A stretch of DNA of 64,000 nucleotides from JAZKID01 sp963714065. GTDB lineage: Bacteria; Pseudomonadota; Alphaproteobacteria; Rhizobiales; UBA4765. The first letter of the stretch is position 1, and each line of letters begins with the position of its first letter. Location: contig OY970226.1 of assembly GCA_963714065.1 (NCBI GenBank), forward strand, positions 1,054,001 through 1,118,000, written 5' to 3'. Position numbers and translations under genes: made by a program. Shown here one piece after another: positions 10,596 to 19,732 of the stretch. The notes below the pieces were generated by a model. The model saw only the letters and a list, made by a program, of their open reading frames with translations. It had not been told where the DNA came from and did not search any database.

Positions 10596-12422
10596 ATGAC
10601 GCGCCGGACGAAAAGAGCTGTCAACAGCGATCGCGAGAAAAAAGAAAGCCACCTGTTTTTCCTTTGCCTTCTGCTCGCGCTCGGCCTCGCCTGGTTCATC
10701 CAGTACAAATACGCGGTCGAGGTCTGGCAGACGGGTTACATGCGCGACTCGGACGATGCGGTGCGCCTTGTCGAGGTGCGCGATTTCCTGAACGGGCAAG
10801 GCTGGTTCGATCTCACGCAATATCGCATGAACCCGCCGGACGGCATTTTTCTGCACTGGTCGCGCTTGGTCGACGTCCCCGTTGCGGCGCTCATTCGCTT
10901 TTTCCAGATTTTCACCGATACGCATACGGCGGAAAAATTAATGCTCATGACGTGGCCGGCTTTGCTGCAGATTACGTTTTTTACCTTGTCCTTGTTGCTT
11001 GTCCGCGAGCTGGCAGGCAGGGCGGCGCTGCTGCCTGCGGCTATTATTCTTGGCTTCCATCTGACCCTCATGGCTGAATTCGATCCCTACCGCATCGATC
11101 ACCACTCCGTGCAGATGATCTTGAGCCTGGCGCTGGCGCTCTTCAGCATCCTGGCCTTTCGAAATCCGCGCGCGGCCTATGCCGCAGGCTTCATCGGCGC
11201 GCTGATGCTTGCCATCGGCTTCGAGATCATTCCCGTGCTCGCCATCGTGTCCGCCTTCTACGCGCTGGTGTGGCTGATCGAAGGGGAAAGCCAGTTTCAG
11301 GCCCTGCGAAATTATGCCACGGCGCTTGCCGCCTCGCATGTGCTGATTTTCGTCGCGACCGTTGCGCCTTCGCGCTACGCAATTCCCGGCTGCGATGCGC
11401 AGTCCTATATTTCGATCATGCTTGCTCTGCTCGGCTGCGCGGGCATATGGATCGTTTCTGTTTTTCGCGAAAAGCTGACGACATGGCAAAGGCGCGGCGG
11501 CGCCCTTGCCGCACTCGGCCTTCTCGTTGTCGGCGCTGCCTTCTTCTTCGTGAAAGACTGCCTCACCGGCGGGCTATATGCCAATATCCCGCAAAATGTC
11601 CGCAACTTCTGGCTCGACCAGGTCGTGGAAGCCTGGGGCCTGCCGGTATTCCTGCAAAAGGAACCCGGCCGCGCCTATGCCATTTTGGGCCTGCTCACCA
11701 TGCCGGCCCTGTGCAGCGTTGCAGCCTTCCTCCTCAACAGGAAGGACTGGATGCGCTGGGGCCTGATCTGCACACTGACCGTGCTCTATTACCTGCTTTG
11801 CTATAATCAAATCCGCGCAGGTCTCTACACCTGCACTTTCGCAGCTCCCGTCTGCGCCTTCTGCATTGCCTGGCTATGGCGGAAATCGAAAACTGCCGCT
11901 GTTGCACTTTGTCTTTTCGTGCTGCCGCCCACATGGCTTTTCCTGAACATGACGGCCATGAACGCGCGCGCGATTCCGGAACATTCTGCGGAATTTGCAA
12001 GCAAACTATTCAGCACGGCCTCTCCGCTATCCCCTTATACGAAGCCTCCGGGATCGGAGTGCAAACTTCCCGCCACCTACAAGGAATTCGCAAAGCTTAA
12101 ACCGGGCAGCACCGTGTCCACCGTCGACGACGGACCTTTTATTCTGGCCCACACGCCGCATTCGGTTTATGCCGCCTCTTACCATCGCAATATCGAGGGC
12201 CTGAATTTCACGGCGCAAACCTTGATTGCGGCGCCCGAGGATGCGCTGCGCATGCTGCGCGAGCGCCATGTGACCTATCTCGCCTTCTGCTACGCTTCCG
12301 ATCTCTGGAATGCGCGGAACAAGGATCCCGCAAGTTTTGCCGCCGCCATATTGTCGCCGACGCCGGTAAAGGGACTGACGAAAATACTCTCGCAGCCTCT
12401 TGTCGTCTGGCGCGTGGATTAG
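10596..12422 (+). CDS. Polytopic membrane protein resembling a GT-C glycosyltransferase
   Basis: A 608-residue protein with roughly a dozen hydrophobic segments and a C-terminal soluble domain (about 480-608). After the first membrane helix (19-36) comes a loop with acidic pairs DSDDAVR at 51-57 and the block LNGQGWFDLTQYRMNPPDG, then HWSRLVDVP. An acidic DxD-like motif in the first periplasmic loop is typical of lipid-linked-sugar glycosyltransferases of the GT-C fold. I recall similar blocks in uncharacterised alphaproteobacterial proteins. Function as a glycosyl or oligosaccharyl transferase is an inference. It is inserted between rpoN and hpf on the opposite strand, and its stop overlaps the rpoN stop by 4 bases. 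Confidence 0.75.
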   Translation: MTRRTKRAVNSDREKKESHLFFLCLLLALGLAWFIQYKYAVEVWQTGYMRDSDDAVRLVEVRDFLNGQGWFDLTQYRMNPPDGIFLHWSRLVDVPVAALIRFFQIFTDTHTAEKLMLMTWPALLQITFFTLSLLLVRELAGRAALLPAAIILGFHLTLMAEFDPYRIDHHSVQMILSLALALFSILAFRNPRAAYAAGFIGALMLAIGFEIIPVLAIVSAFYALVWLIEGESQFQALRNYATALAASHVLIFVATVAPSRYAIPGCDAQSYISIMLALLGCAGIWIVSVFREKLTTWQRRGGALAALGLLVVGAAFFFVKDCLTGGLYANIPQNVRNFWLDQVVEAWGLPVFLQKEPGRAYAILGLLTMPALCSVAAFLLNRKDWMRWGLICTLTVLYYLLCYNQIRAGLYTCTFAAPVCAFCIAWLWRKSKTAAVALCLFVLPPTWLFLNMTAMNARAIPEHSAEFASKLFSTASPLSPYTKPPGSECKLPATYKEFAKLKPGSTVSTVDDGPFILAHTPHSVYAASYHRNIEGLNFTAQTLIAAPEDALRMLRERHVTYLAFCYASDLWNARNKDPASFAAAILSPTPVKGLTKILSQPLVVWRVD

Positions 12423-13909
12423 GCGAGCGAGCGCTTTTTCCGCTTGCGCTCCGCCGAGGTGGGAATGCCCAGCATATCGCGATATTTGGCGACCGTGCGG
12501 CGGGCGACGGTCAGGCCGTCCTTTTTCAGAAGTTCGACGATGGCATCGTCGGAAAGAATGTTTGCAGGCGCCTCGTTATCGATCAGGCCCTTGATCTTGT
12601 GCCGCACGGATTCGGACGAAATGGTCCCGCCGTCGCTGGCGGTGAGCGCCGTCGTGAAGAAATAGCGAAACTCGAAAATACCGCGCGGCGTCGCCATGAA
12701 CTTGTTGGCGGTCACGCGCGAGACGGTCGATTCGTGCATACCGATGGCGTCCGCGATATCGCGTAGCGTCATGGGCTTCAGCCCGGCAACGCCGCGCTCG
12801 AAAAATCCCTGCTGTTTTTTCACGATCTCGGATGCCGTTTTCAGGACCGTCTTGGCGCGCTGGTCGAGACTTTTGACGAGCCAGCCGGCATTTTGCAGGC
12901 AGGCCGAGACGAACTGTTTCTCGACCGGCGTCTTGGCGGCAGCCGAAATGCGCGCCGCATAGGTTTCGTTCACGAGAAGACGCGGCAGCGCATCGCTGTT
13001 GAGCTCGACCAGCCATTCGCCTTTTTTGCCAGGGCGCACATAGACATCGGGCAGCAGGGTTTCGGAATAGGAAGCCGCATAGGCAAGCCCCGGCTTGGGA
13101 TTGAGCCTGCGCAATTCCATGATCATGTCGGCAATGTCTTCGGCATCCACGCCGCAGATGCGCCTGAGCCCGACGATATCGCCCTTGGCCACGAGCTCGA
13201 GATTGGAAATGAGTTTTTCCATGGCCGGATCGAAACGGTCCCGCTCTTTCAACTGCAGGCTCAGGCATTCCTGAAGATTGCGCGCGCAGACGCCGGGCGG
13301 ATCGAAGCCCTGCAACGTCTCCAGCACGGACGTGACGACTTTCAGCGGCACGCCAAGACGCTGGGCGAGAGGCTCGAGCGGGGCTGCGATATAGCCCGCA
13401 TCGTCGACCAGCGCGATCAGCTGGCGGCCGATAAACCTGCGGCCGACATCGTGCTCGGCCAGATGAAGCTGTTGCGTCAATGCCTCGCTCAAGGACTGCG
13501 CGTTATCGGCGCCTTCGAAATTTTCGCCCGTATTTCCACCCGCATTTCCGCCCATGCCGCCTTCGCGCCAGTAAAGGCTTGCACTTGCCTCAGGCGAAGA
13601 TGCGCCTTCGCTCTCGGGAAAAACATTTTCGACATCGGTATCGAAAGTGGCGGCGATATCGCTTTCGTTTTCGGAAGGGTTCAGCCAGTCATCCCTCTCG
13701 GGCGCCTCGTTGGCGTTATCCGCCTGCGGCGCGCTATCGTTCTGCGCCGCATCCTCGCGATCGAGCATCGGATTCTTTTCGATCTCGGTCTCGATAAATG
13801 CGGACAGCTCCAGCTGCGACATTTGCAGCAGCTTGATCGCCTGCAATAGCTGCGGCGTTAAGCTAAGCTGCTGCCCCTGCCGCAGTTCGAGTTTCTGCGT
13901 AAAGCTCAT
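12419..13909 (-). CDS. rpoN: RNA polymerase sigma-54 factor
   Basis: Sigma factor for -24/-12 promoters that require AAA+ activators. The 496 residues begin with region I (LRQGQQLSLTPQLLQAIKLL), followed by an acidic linker to about 150, the core-binding domain and a helix-turn-helix (ADAIGMHESTVSRVTANKF). The diagnostic RpoN box ARRTVAKYRD is at 469-478. The upstream neighbour lptB ends 43 bases away on the same strand. The 3' end overlaps the convergent membrane-protein gene by 4 bases, leaving no room for a normal terminator between them. Confidence 0.97.
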   Translation of the reverse strand: MSFTQKLELRQGQQLSLTPQLLQAIKLLQMSQLELSAFIETEIEKNPMLDREDAAQNDSAPQADNANEAPERDDWLNPSENESDIAATFDTDVENVFPESEGASSPEASASLYWREGGMGGNAGGNTGENFEGADNAQSLSEALTQQLHLAEHDVGRRFIGRQLIALVDDAGYIAAPLEPLAQRLGVPLKVVTSVLETLQGFDPPGVCARNLQECLSLQLKERDRFDPAMEKLISNLELVAKGDIVGLRRICGVDAEDIADMIMELRRLNPKPGLAYAASYSETLLPDVYVRPGKKGEWLVELNSDALPRLLVNETYAARISAAAKTPVEKQFVSACLQNAGWLVKSLDQRAKTVLKTASEIVKKQQGFFERGVAGLKPMTLRDIADAIGMHESTVSRVTANKFMATPRGIFEFRYFFTTALTASDGGTISSESVRHKIKGLIDNEAPANILSDDAIVELLKKDGLTVARRTVAKYRDMLGIPTSAERKRKKRSLA

Positions 13910-13952
13910 TAGAATGTTTGCCCCGACTCAGGAAAGAATCAAACAGATTGTC

Positions 13953-14915
13953 TCACAGACTGAACTGTTCACCAAGATAGAGCCTGCGCACATCCTCGGA
14001 CGCGACGATATCTTCCGGCTTGCCTTCCATCAGCACCTGCCCGGAATGGATGATATAGGCGCGATCGATCAGCCCCAGCGTTTCGCGCACATTGTGGTCG
14101 GTGATCAGCACGCCGATGCTGCGCATGGTGAGGTGGCGCACGAGATTCTGGATTTCGCCGACCGCGATGGGATCGATACCGGCAAAGGGTTCGTCCAGCA
14201 GCATGAAGGCGGGGCGGGTTGCCAGCGCGCGCGCGATCTCGCAGCGGCGGCGCTCGCCGCCGGAAAGCGAAATTGCCTGCGACTTGCGCAAATGCGTGAT
14301 GTGAAACTCTTCCAGCAGCAGGCTCAGCTCCGCTTCGCGCCGCTGCTTGTTCTGCTCCACCACTTCGAGCACGGCATAGATATTGTCCTCGACGCTTAGG
14401 CCCCGGAAAATGGAAGCCTCCTGCGGCAGGTAGCCGATGCCGAGGCGCGAACGGCGATACATCGGCAGATGTGTGATATCGTGTCCGTCGAGCTCGACCG
14501 TGCCGCCATCGGCCTGCACGAGGCCCGTGATCATATAGAAAATCGTCGTCTTGCCCGCGCCGTTCGGCCCGAGCAGACCGACGGCCTCGCCGCGCCTGAC
14601 GGCGAGATTGGCCCCGGCCACGACCCTGCGCCCGCCATAGCTTTTCTGAACGTTGTGAACCGTCAGCAGCCCCTCGGCCGCATCCACAGCGGGACCGGGG
14701 CGAAGTTTCGGCGGCGGCAGAGCGGAGGGACGCCTTTGGGTTTCCTGCGCCAGAAGCGCGCGCAATTCGTCTTCGAGCGTCTGGCTTTCCATGCCGAATG
14801 TTCGCTTTTTGGGCAAAAAGCGGCGCACAAATCTGCGGCCCCGCTCGAACAGGCTGTTTGGCCCGATAATTTTCGGCCCGCTTTTTCCCGACGGTTTTCT
14901 GGAAGGCTCCGGCAT
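13953..14915 (-). CDS. lptB: LPS export ABC transporter ATP-binding protein LptB with N-terminal extension
   Basis: ATPase that drives extraction of lipopolysaccharide by LptFG. The ABC domain starts near residue 83 (LLTVHNVQKSYGGR). Walker A GPNGAGKT is at 116-123, the Q-loop at YLPQEASIF, the signature LSGGE at 217-221, Walker B FMLLDEP at 237-243 and the switch histidine at 274. About 80 basic and proline-rich residues precede the domain; E. coli LptB is about 241 residues, so this is an extension. Starts inside the extension (for example Met42) are possible. It lies 35 bases after lptA and leads into rpoN. Confidence 0.95.
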   Translation of the reverse strand: MPEPSRKPSGKSGPKIIGPNSLFERGRRFVRRFLPKKRTFGMESQTLEDELRALLAQETQRRPSALPPPKLRPGPAVDAAEGLLTVHNVQKSYGGRRVVAGANLAVRRGEAVGLLGPNGAGKTTIFYMITGLVQADGGTVELDGHDITHLPMYRRSRLGIGYLPQEASIFRGLSVEDNIYAVLEVVEQNKQRREAELSLLLEEFHITHLRKSQAISLSGGERRRCEIARALATRPAFMLLDEPFAGIDPIAVGEIQNLVRHLTMRSIGVLITDHNVRETLGLIDRAYIIHSGQVLMEGKPEDIVASEDVRRLYLGEQFSL

Positions 14916-14950
14916 GAAAACGCCTTAGCACGAAAATGAGTGAAGAAAGC

Positions 14951-15481
14951 CTAACGTTTCAGTTTTTGCGTGTTCGCATCGCTGGGCACGATGATCATAT
15001 GCGGGCGGCCCTCTAACCTTGCCTGGCCGGTGCGCATATTGACGATAAGCTTTTGCCCCTTCGCGACATTTTGCCCCTGGGTGAGTACGACATTGCCGCT
15101 CATGGTCATGGTTTCGCTCGCCTTCTCGTATATGGCGGTGTCACCGGAGCCCTGCTGGTCCTTTTGCACGACAAGCACGCCGCCGCTCATTTCGATTCGC
15201 CTGACCTGCTGATCGGGAGCGGATGCAGCCCCGCCCGTCATGGACCCGCCCGCATAAAGCACCGTCATGCGCGCAGCACGGATCACGGCATCGTTGCGCG
15301 TGACCACGACATTGCCGGAAAAAATCGCCGCCTTGTCCTTGTCGCGAATTTCGAGGCTGTCGGCTTCTATCTTGATGGGGCCCGAGCCCTGGCTCAGCGT
15401 CATGGCCGGCTTGAAATCGGACTGGGCCAAGACGGCCGTCGAAAGACACAGAATAGCGGGAAGCAAAAAACGTAATATCAT
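14951..15481 (-). CDS. lptA: LPS transport periplasmic protein LptA
   Basis: Periplasmic beta-jellyroll bridge carrying LPS from LptC to LptD. The 176 residues start with a signal peptide (MILRFLLPAILCLSTAVLA). The OstA/LptA fold follows, recognisable from PIKIEADSLEIRDKDKAAIF with FSGNVVVT and, later, GNVVLTQGQNVAKGQKLIV. The start ATG overlaps the lptC stop in an ATGA junction, indicating translational coupling; lptB follows after 35 bases. Confidence 0.94.
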   Translation of the reverse strand: MILRFLLPAILCLSTAVLAQSDFKPAMTLSQGSGPIKIEADSLEIRDKDKAAIFSGNVVVTRNDAVIRAARMTVLYAGGSMTGGAASAPDQQVRRIEMSGGVLVVQKDQQGSGDTAIYEKASETMTMSGNVVLTQGQNVAKGQKLIVNMRTGQARLEGRPHMIIVPSDANTQKLKR

Positions 15482-16104
15482 GGCGTACTCACGAGATGGG
15501 CATCTTGCAGTTCGGCGTGCACATGGCCGGAAAAGAGGATGATTTCCCCGCCGTCTGTCACATGCAGGCTGTCGGCGGAAAGCATATTCGCACCCTGACG
15601 CGCGACCACAGGATTGTCGGACACCATGGTCCCCGCTTTCGTATCGATGCGCATTTGTTCAAGCCGCATATCGTAGCCATTCGAAGAGGTGATGTGAATA
15701 TTGCCGTCGAGCGAGATAATTTCCGTGTCTCCGTCGAACAATCCTTTATCGCTCGTTATGCGCGCCGAGCCCTTGTCGTCAAGTTTCATATTCGCCTCGA
15801 TGCTGGAAAGCTCGACCTGTTTCGGGCGCGCGATGCTTTGCCGCGCGGTCTTGGCGGTAATTTCATAGGCGCGCTTCTTCTTGTCCACGCCCTGGATCTT
15901 CGGCTGTTGCAACACAAGCGCATTGCCTTCGAGCTGCAGCGCACCGATATCGATGCGCCCGAGCAGCGATCTTAAATAGGAAACGCCGATAAAAACCGCG
16001 CCGATCACAAGTGTCGCGATGGGCAAAAGCCAGCGCAGGCGGCGCACGCGCTTCGTGTGCCTTGCCGCTTTTTCGAAATGCGTTTTCTTCTGTTCCAGGC
16101 TCAT
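15478..16104 (-). CDS. lptC: LPS export protein LptC
   Basis: Bitopic inner-membrane component that passes LPS from LptBFG to LptA. The start is the ATG at 16104 (MSLEQKK); two in-frame TTG codons lie just upstream. One membrane helix sits at about 24-44 and the periplasmic domain follows, with repeated beta-strand segments such as GLFDGDTEIISLDGNIHI. Its length of 208 residues fits alphaproteobacterial LptC. The gene begins 21 bases after the RNase D-like gene and overlaps lptA by 4 bases. Confidence 0.92.
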   Translation of the reverse strand: MSLEQKKTHFEKAARHTKRVRRLRWLLPIATLVIGAVFIGVSYLRSLLGRIDIGALQLEGNALVLQQPKIQGVDKKKRAYEITAKTARQSIARPKQVELSSIEANMKLDDKGSARITSDKGLFDGDTEIISLDGNIHITSSNGYDMRLEQMRIDTKAGTMVSDNPVVARQGANMLSADSLHVTDGGEIILFSGHVHAELQDAHLVSTP

Positions 16105-16125
16105 CAACAAAACGGCGCTAGAGGC

Positions 16126-16734
16126 TCAATGCGCAAAGAGATCGTCGCTCCAGCCCTGAAGATCGAGCTTTGCGCGCGCAGGCAAAAAGGCGAAAGCATC
16201 CTGCGCGAACTCCGCGCGATCCTCGCGGAGCAGCAATTCGTCGAGTTTGTTCTTCAACTGATGGAGATAAAGAACGTCGGAGGCGGCATAGGCAAGCTGC
16301 GCCTCGGAGAGATTGTCGGCGCCCCAGTCGGACGACTGCTGCTGCTTCGAGATTTCGACATTCAGAAGCTCGCGCAGCAGATCCTTCAGCCCGTGCTTGT
16401 CGGTATAGGTGCGCGTCAGCTTGGAGGCGATTTTCGTGCAAAATACCGGCACGGGCATGACGCCGAGCGTGTGAAACAAAACAGCCATGTCGAAACGCGC
16501 AAAGTGAAACAGCTTGATAATGCTTTTGTCGTTCAGGACGCGCGCGAGGTTTTTTGCCTCTCTCTGCCCCGGCGCGATCTGCACGAGATCGGCACTGCCG
16601 TCGCCGCGCGAGAGCTGTACAAGACAGAGGCGATCGCGGTTCGGGTTCAGCCCCAGCGTTTCGGTATCGACGGCGATGATTTCGGCCGCGGCCCAATCGG
16701 CGGGCAGGTCGTGCTTGTGAAGGCGTATGTTCAT
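16126..16734 (-). CDS. Ribonuclease D-like 3'-5' exonuclease
   Basis: Predicted metal-dependent 3'-5' exonuclease of 202 residues with a single DEDD exonuclease domain. Exo I is VDTETLGL (Asp23, Glu25), Exo II is HFARFDMAVL and Exo III is YAASDVLYLHQL. It lacks the HRDC domains of full RNase D (about 375 residues), so it belongs to the short Rnd-like group common in alphaproteobacteria. I chose the ATG at 16734; the longer frame upstream shows no Shine-Dalgarno or family similarity. It precedes lptC on the same strand, the usual alphaproteobacterial order. Confidence 0.9.
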   Translation of the reverse strand: MNIRLHKHDLPADWAAAEIIAVDTETLGLNPNRDRLCLVQLSRGDGSADLVQIAPGQREAKNLARVLNDKSIIKLFHFARFDMAVLFHTLGVMPVPVFCTKIASKLTRTYTDKHGLKDLLRELLNVEISKQQQSSDWGADNLSEAQLAYAASDVLYLHQLKNKLDELLLREDRAEFAQDAFAFLPARAKLDLQGWSDDLFAH

Positions 16735-16771
16735 TCGAGGTTTGTACGAAGCCCCGCGTCTAGTTGCAAGA

Positions 16772-17449
16772 CTAGGGCTCCAAAACCAGCACATTGCCCC
16801 CGACCCGGAAGCTCTTGAATTGTTTCAGAAAGCTCATGCCCAGCAGCGAGTTATCCATGTCCGCCTCGTTGACGGAGGCCGGCATGCCGGCAACCGATAC
16901 AGGGCCGACTTCTATTCTGTCCAAAACGACCGCAGCACCGCGCACCGGTCCGTTCGCCGTCTGATAGGAGCGGCCGAAAACGAGGTCTGATTTTTTGAAC
17001 CCCAAACGCGCCGCATCGTTTGGACTGAGCACGACATCGGATGCACCCGTATCGACCATGAATTTGACCGGCACGCCGTTGACCTGCGCTTCGATATAGA
17101 AATGGCCATAATCGCCGGCGCGAACGCTTAAACTTCCGCCCGGCCCCACCTGCACGCGGTAAGGCAGGAATTCGGCGACGATACGATTATGCAGCAAGAC
17201 ATCGCGATAGCTGTAGCCCAGCATCAGGACAAGAATAATGCCGAGCCAGAGGGCAATATTGCGCAAGGTTTCGGGGAGCTGCTCGCGCTTGAAATGCACA
17301 ATGCCGCCGCCTGCAACCAGCACCAGCAGCAACACACTATAGAGCAATGATGCCTTGTCGTCGCCGCTTTTGATCGCATAGGGAAAATGCCAGAACAGAA
17401 ATCCGAGAAAGGCAGAAAGCGCAATCAGAAAGATCAGGAAGCGGGGCAT
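16772..17449 (-). CDS. Membrane-anchored retropepsin-like aspartic protease (TIGR02281 type)
   Basis: A 225-residue protein with three hydrophobic segments (about 4-20, 35-50, 65-80), then a soluble domain carrying the aspartyl active site DTGAS at 133-137. Later blocks AARLGF and LLGMSFLKQFKSFRVGGN match the clan AA family TIGR02281 as I recall it. Single-domain retropepsins act as dimers, and the domain is probably periplasmic. It follows the methyltransferase gene by 2 bases, so the two are probably co-transcribed. The substrate is unknown. Confidence 0.88.
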   Translation of the reverse strand: MPRFLIFLIALSAFLGFLFWHFPYAIKSGDDKASLLYSVLLLVLVAGGGIVHFKREQLPETLRNIALWLGIILVLMLGYSYRDVLLHNRIVAEFLPYRVQVGPGGSLSVRAGDYGHFYIEAQVNGVPVKFMVDTGASDVVLSPNDAARLGFKKSDLVFGRSYQTANGPVRGAAVVLDRIEVGPVSVAGMPASVNEADMDNSLLGMSFLKQFKSFRVGGNVLVLEP

Positions 17450-17451
17450 GG

Positions 17452-18102
17452 CTATGCTTTCTTCACACGCGCAGCGATGCTCAAAAGCGGATACATGCCG
17501 CCCGTGCGCATGAACGGCCTGTCGTAATCGATTTCAAAACCGCTTTGCCGCAGCAGATTTTTAAGATCTTCCCCGTTCCATTCCTGAAAAAAGGTTTCGA
17601 TCTGCCGGTCACGGTCGAACAGGCCCGCGACCTTTCTTGAAGCCCATGCGGTTTTTTCCGGCGCGTGCACGGCAAGGACCAGCAGGCCTTCCGATTTTAG
17701 CAGGCGTGCGAAATTTTCGAGCACCGCTTTTGCGTCGTCCCGGTGAATATGCAAAAAACTATAGGCCGCCCAGATGCCATCGAAAGAAGCGGGTTCATCC
17801 GTATAATGGCGCATGTCGATCTGGACGAATTTTGCGGCGGGCGCTTTTTGCCTCGCGATCTCGATCATCTTTTCGGAAAGATCGATGGCGACAACATCGA
17901 AGCCGAGCTTCGCAAAATAAGCCGTATCCTCGCCCGGCCCGCAGCCTACATCGAGAATGCGCGCCTGCCTTGGCAATGCATTCACGAAATATTGGCGCTC
18001 ATGGTCGATGAAATCGTGCGGTTTGTTGAAATGCGCGGCATAGGCCTCGGCACCGGTTTCATAGGCCTGCTGAATTTGATCGTAGGGATCGTCTGCCATC
18101 AT
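17452..18102 (-). CDS. Class I SAM-dependent methyltransferase
   Basis: Cytoplasmic methyltransferase of 216 residues. The SAM-binding motif I is ILDVGCGPG at about 49-57, followed by VVAIDLSEKMIEIAR (motif II acidic residue) and the segment FDGIWAAYSFLHIHRDD typical of motif IV. The start is the ATG at 18102, which overlaps the YciI gene stop in an ATGA junction; the longer frame is unsupported. The acceptor substrate cannot be read from the sequence. Confidence 0.9.
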   Translation of the reverse strand: MMADDPYDQIQQAYETGAEAYAAHFNKPHDFIDHERQYFVNALPRQARILDVGCGPGEDTAYFAKLGFDVVAIDLSEKMIEIARQKAPAAKFVQIDMRHYTDEPASFDGIWAAYSFLHIHRDDAKAVLENFARLLKSEGLLVLAVHAPEKTAWASRKVAGLFDRDRQIETFFQEWNGEDLKNLLRQSGFEIDYDRPFMRTGGMYPLLSIAARVKKA

Positions 18103-18398
18103 TTGCGCGCAAAGCTCGGGCCGATCTTGCAGGGAAGGATCTCGATCTTCTGCCAGACATTGCCGGTGACATAGGGCTCGATCTTCAGCCATTCGTCGAG
18201 CTTTTCGCGTGATCCAAACTCGACGATCATGACCGAGCCGCACATCTGCTCTCGATCGTTCAGAAGAGCCGCACCCATCAATTGCTCGCCGCGCTTTACT
18301 GCCTGCTCGCTAAGCGTGATATGGGCCGGTCGCGCGGTCAAACGGCGCGAGAGCGCATCCGTATCGGTTCCGTCATGAGCGATGATAATGAATTGCAT
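18099..18398 (-). CDS. YciI family protein
   Basis: A 99-residue single-domain protein with the YCII/ferredoxin-like pattern: an N-terminal strand MQFIIIAHDGTD, a central LTARPAHITLSEQAVKRGEQ with its conserved histidine, GAALLND, and the closing WLKIEPYVTGNVWQKIEILP. YciI proteins are small dimeric enzymes of largely unknown role. It is coupled to the methyltransferase by a 4-base overlap and follows the SDR gene by 20 bases, so the three probably form one operon. Confidence 0.9.
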   Translation of the reverse strand: MQFIIIAHDGTDTDALSRRLTARPAHITLSEQAVKRGEQLMGAALLNDREQMCGSVMIVEFGSREKLDEWLKIEPYVTGNVWQKIEILPCKIGPSFARK

Positions 18399-18418
18399 GC
18401 TTCAAAAGTGCGGCGCTA

Positions 18419-19261
18419 TCACTCCGCCGCTTCCTGCGCATAATCGGCAGAGCGGGCGAGCGGCTCGATGGCCTTGATGTCCTTTTCCCAGGTTTTGATT
18501 TTGGTCTTGATGCGGTCGATTGCCATATTGCCCAACGGCAGACGCAGGGGCGGCTCTGGCATAGTCACGACATCGATCAGAATGCGCACGACTTTCAGCG
18601 GATCGCCCGGCTGGTTGCCGTCGGCCTGTTTGATCATTTGCCTGAACTTGCCGATCGTGTCCTTGTATTCGGCCATCGGCGGCACGACATCCATGGAGCG
18701 GCCGAAAAAATCGGTTCGGAACTGGCTCGGCTCGACAATCGTCACTTTGATGCCGAAGGGCGCGACCTCGCCAGCCAGCGCTTCCGAAAATCCCTCGACT
18801 GCGAATTTCGTCGCGTTATAGCCGGAAATGCCCGGCACGCTGACAAGGCCCGAAATCGAGGACAAGTTGAAAATATGGCCGCTCTTTTGCTGCCGCATGA
18901 GAGGCAGCACGATCTTCGTCAGTTCGATCAGGCCAAAAACATTGGTCTCGAACAGGCGGCGATAGGCCTCCATGTCCGTTTCTTCCACGGCGCCCAAGAG
19001 ACCATAACCCGCATTATTCACGAGAACATCGATGCGGCCGAAATGTTCCAGCGCGTGCTCGACGGCTTGCACAATCTGCCCGCTTTTCGTGACATCGAGC
19101 GAGAGGGTCAGGAGATTTTTGTCGTTGATGCCCTTAAGAGGGGCGAGCGACGAAATATCGCGCGCGGTTGCGACGACCTTGGCCGGTGTTTTCAAAAGCT
19201 CCTGCGCGAGCAACCTGCCGAACCCGGTGGAGCAACCCGTGATCAGCCAGACTTTTGACAT
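18419..19261 (-). CDS. Short-chain dehydrogenase/reductase
   Basis: NAD(P)-dependent oxidoreductase of 280 residues, classical SDR type. The cofactor motif is TGCSTGFG at 8-15, NNAG is at 82-85, and the active site is Ser135 region, Tyr148 and Lys152 (GYNATKFAVEG). The C-terminus from about 200 is variable and gives no clear substrate. It is the first gene of the minus-strand group that continues with the YciI, methyltransferase and protease genes. The tRNA-Leu gene lies about 95 bases upstream on the same strand. Confidence 0.92.
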   Translation of the reverse strand: MSKVWLITGCSTGFGRLLAQELLKTPAKVVATARDISSLAPLKGINDKNLLTLSLDVTKSGQIVQAVEHALEHFGRIDVLVNNAGYGLLGAVEETDMEAYRRLFETNVFGLIELTKIVLPLMRQQKSGHIFNLSSISGLVSVPGISGYNATKFAVEGFSEALAGEVAPFGIKVTIVEPSQFRTDFFGRSMDVVPPMAEYKDTIGKFRQMIKQADGNQPGDPLKVVRILIDVVTMPEPPLRLPLGNMAIDRIKTKIKTWEKDIKAIEPLARSADYAQEAAE

Positions 19262-19356
19262 TGGAATCTCCGTTTAGTGAGCATTTTACATAAAGTTGCC
19301 CGGCGCTCTCGGCCAGCTCGCATGGCTCGCCAAGCCGAAGCTCGAAGAGCGTAGGC

Positions 19357-19441
19357 TGGTGCCCGGGAAAGGACTCGAACCTTCACGATGTTACTCACTG
19401 GTACCTGAAACCAGCGCGTCTACCAATTCCGCCACCCGGGC
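19357..19441 (-). tRNA. tRNA-Leu (anticodon CAG)
   Basis: The minus strand folds into an 85-nt class II tRNA with acceptor GCCCGGG paired to CCCGGGC, discriminator A and encoded CCA. The anticodon arm is CTGGT-TTCAGGT-ACCAG, giving CAG. The T-arm GGTTCGAGTCC is intact. It forms the left border of an AT-rich accessory pocket. Confidence 0.95.
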
Positions 19442-19732
19442 ACGTGATTACGTTAAATTCAGAAAAGCGGCTTTTGTCAATGAATGGGGCTAGACAATTG
19501 CAGTTAGTTGATCGATGAGCGCCAGACGTCTGACACTTCAGTGAGCGGCTGAAGAACATAAGGATTATGGGCAAGGAGAGGCTGTCCCTTATTGCTTTAT
19601 GCCCGACAGCATTATTGGATGAACGTATGAAAACCTAAAATGCATTGTCAGGGCGGATTTTTGCTGCAATTGCAAGACATAACGCTAATTATATAGTGAG
19701 ACTATCAAAAAACTAATTAATAAGGACACACA

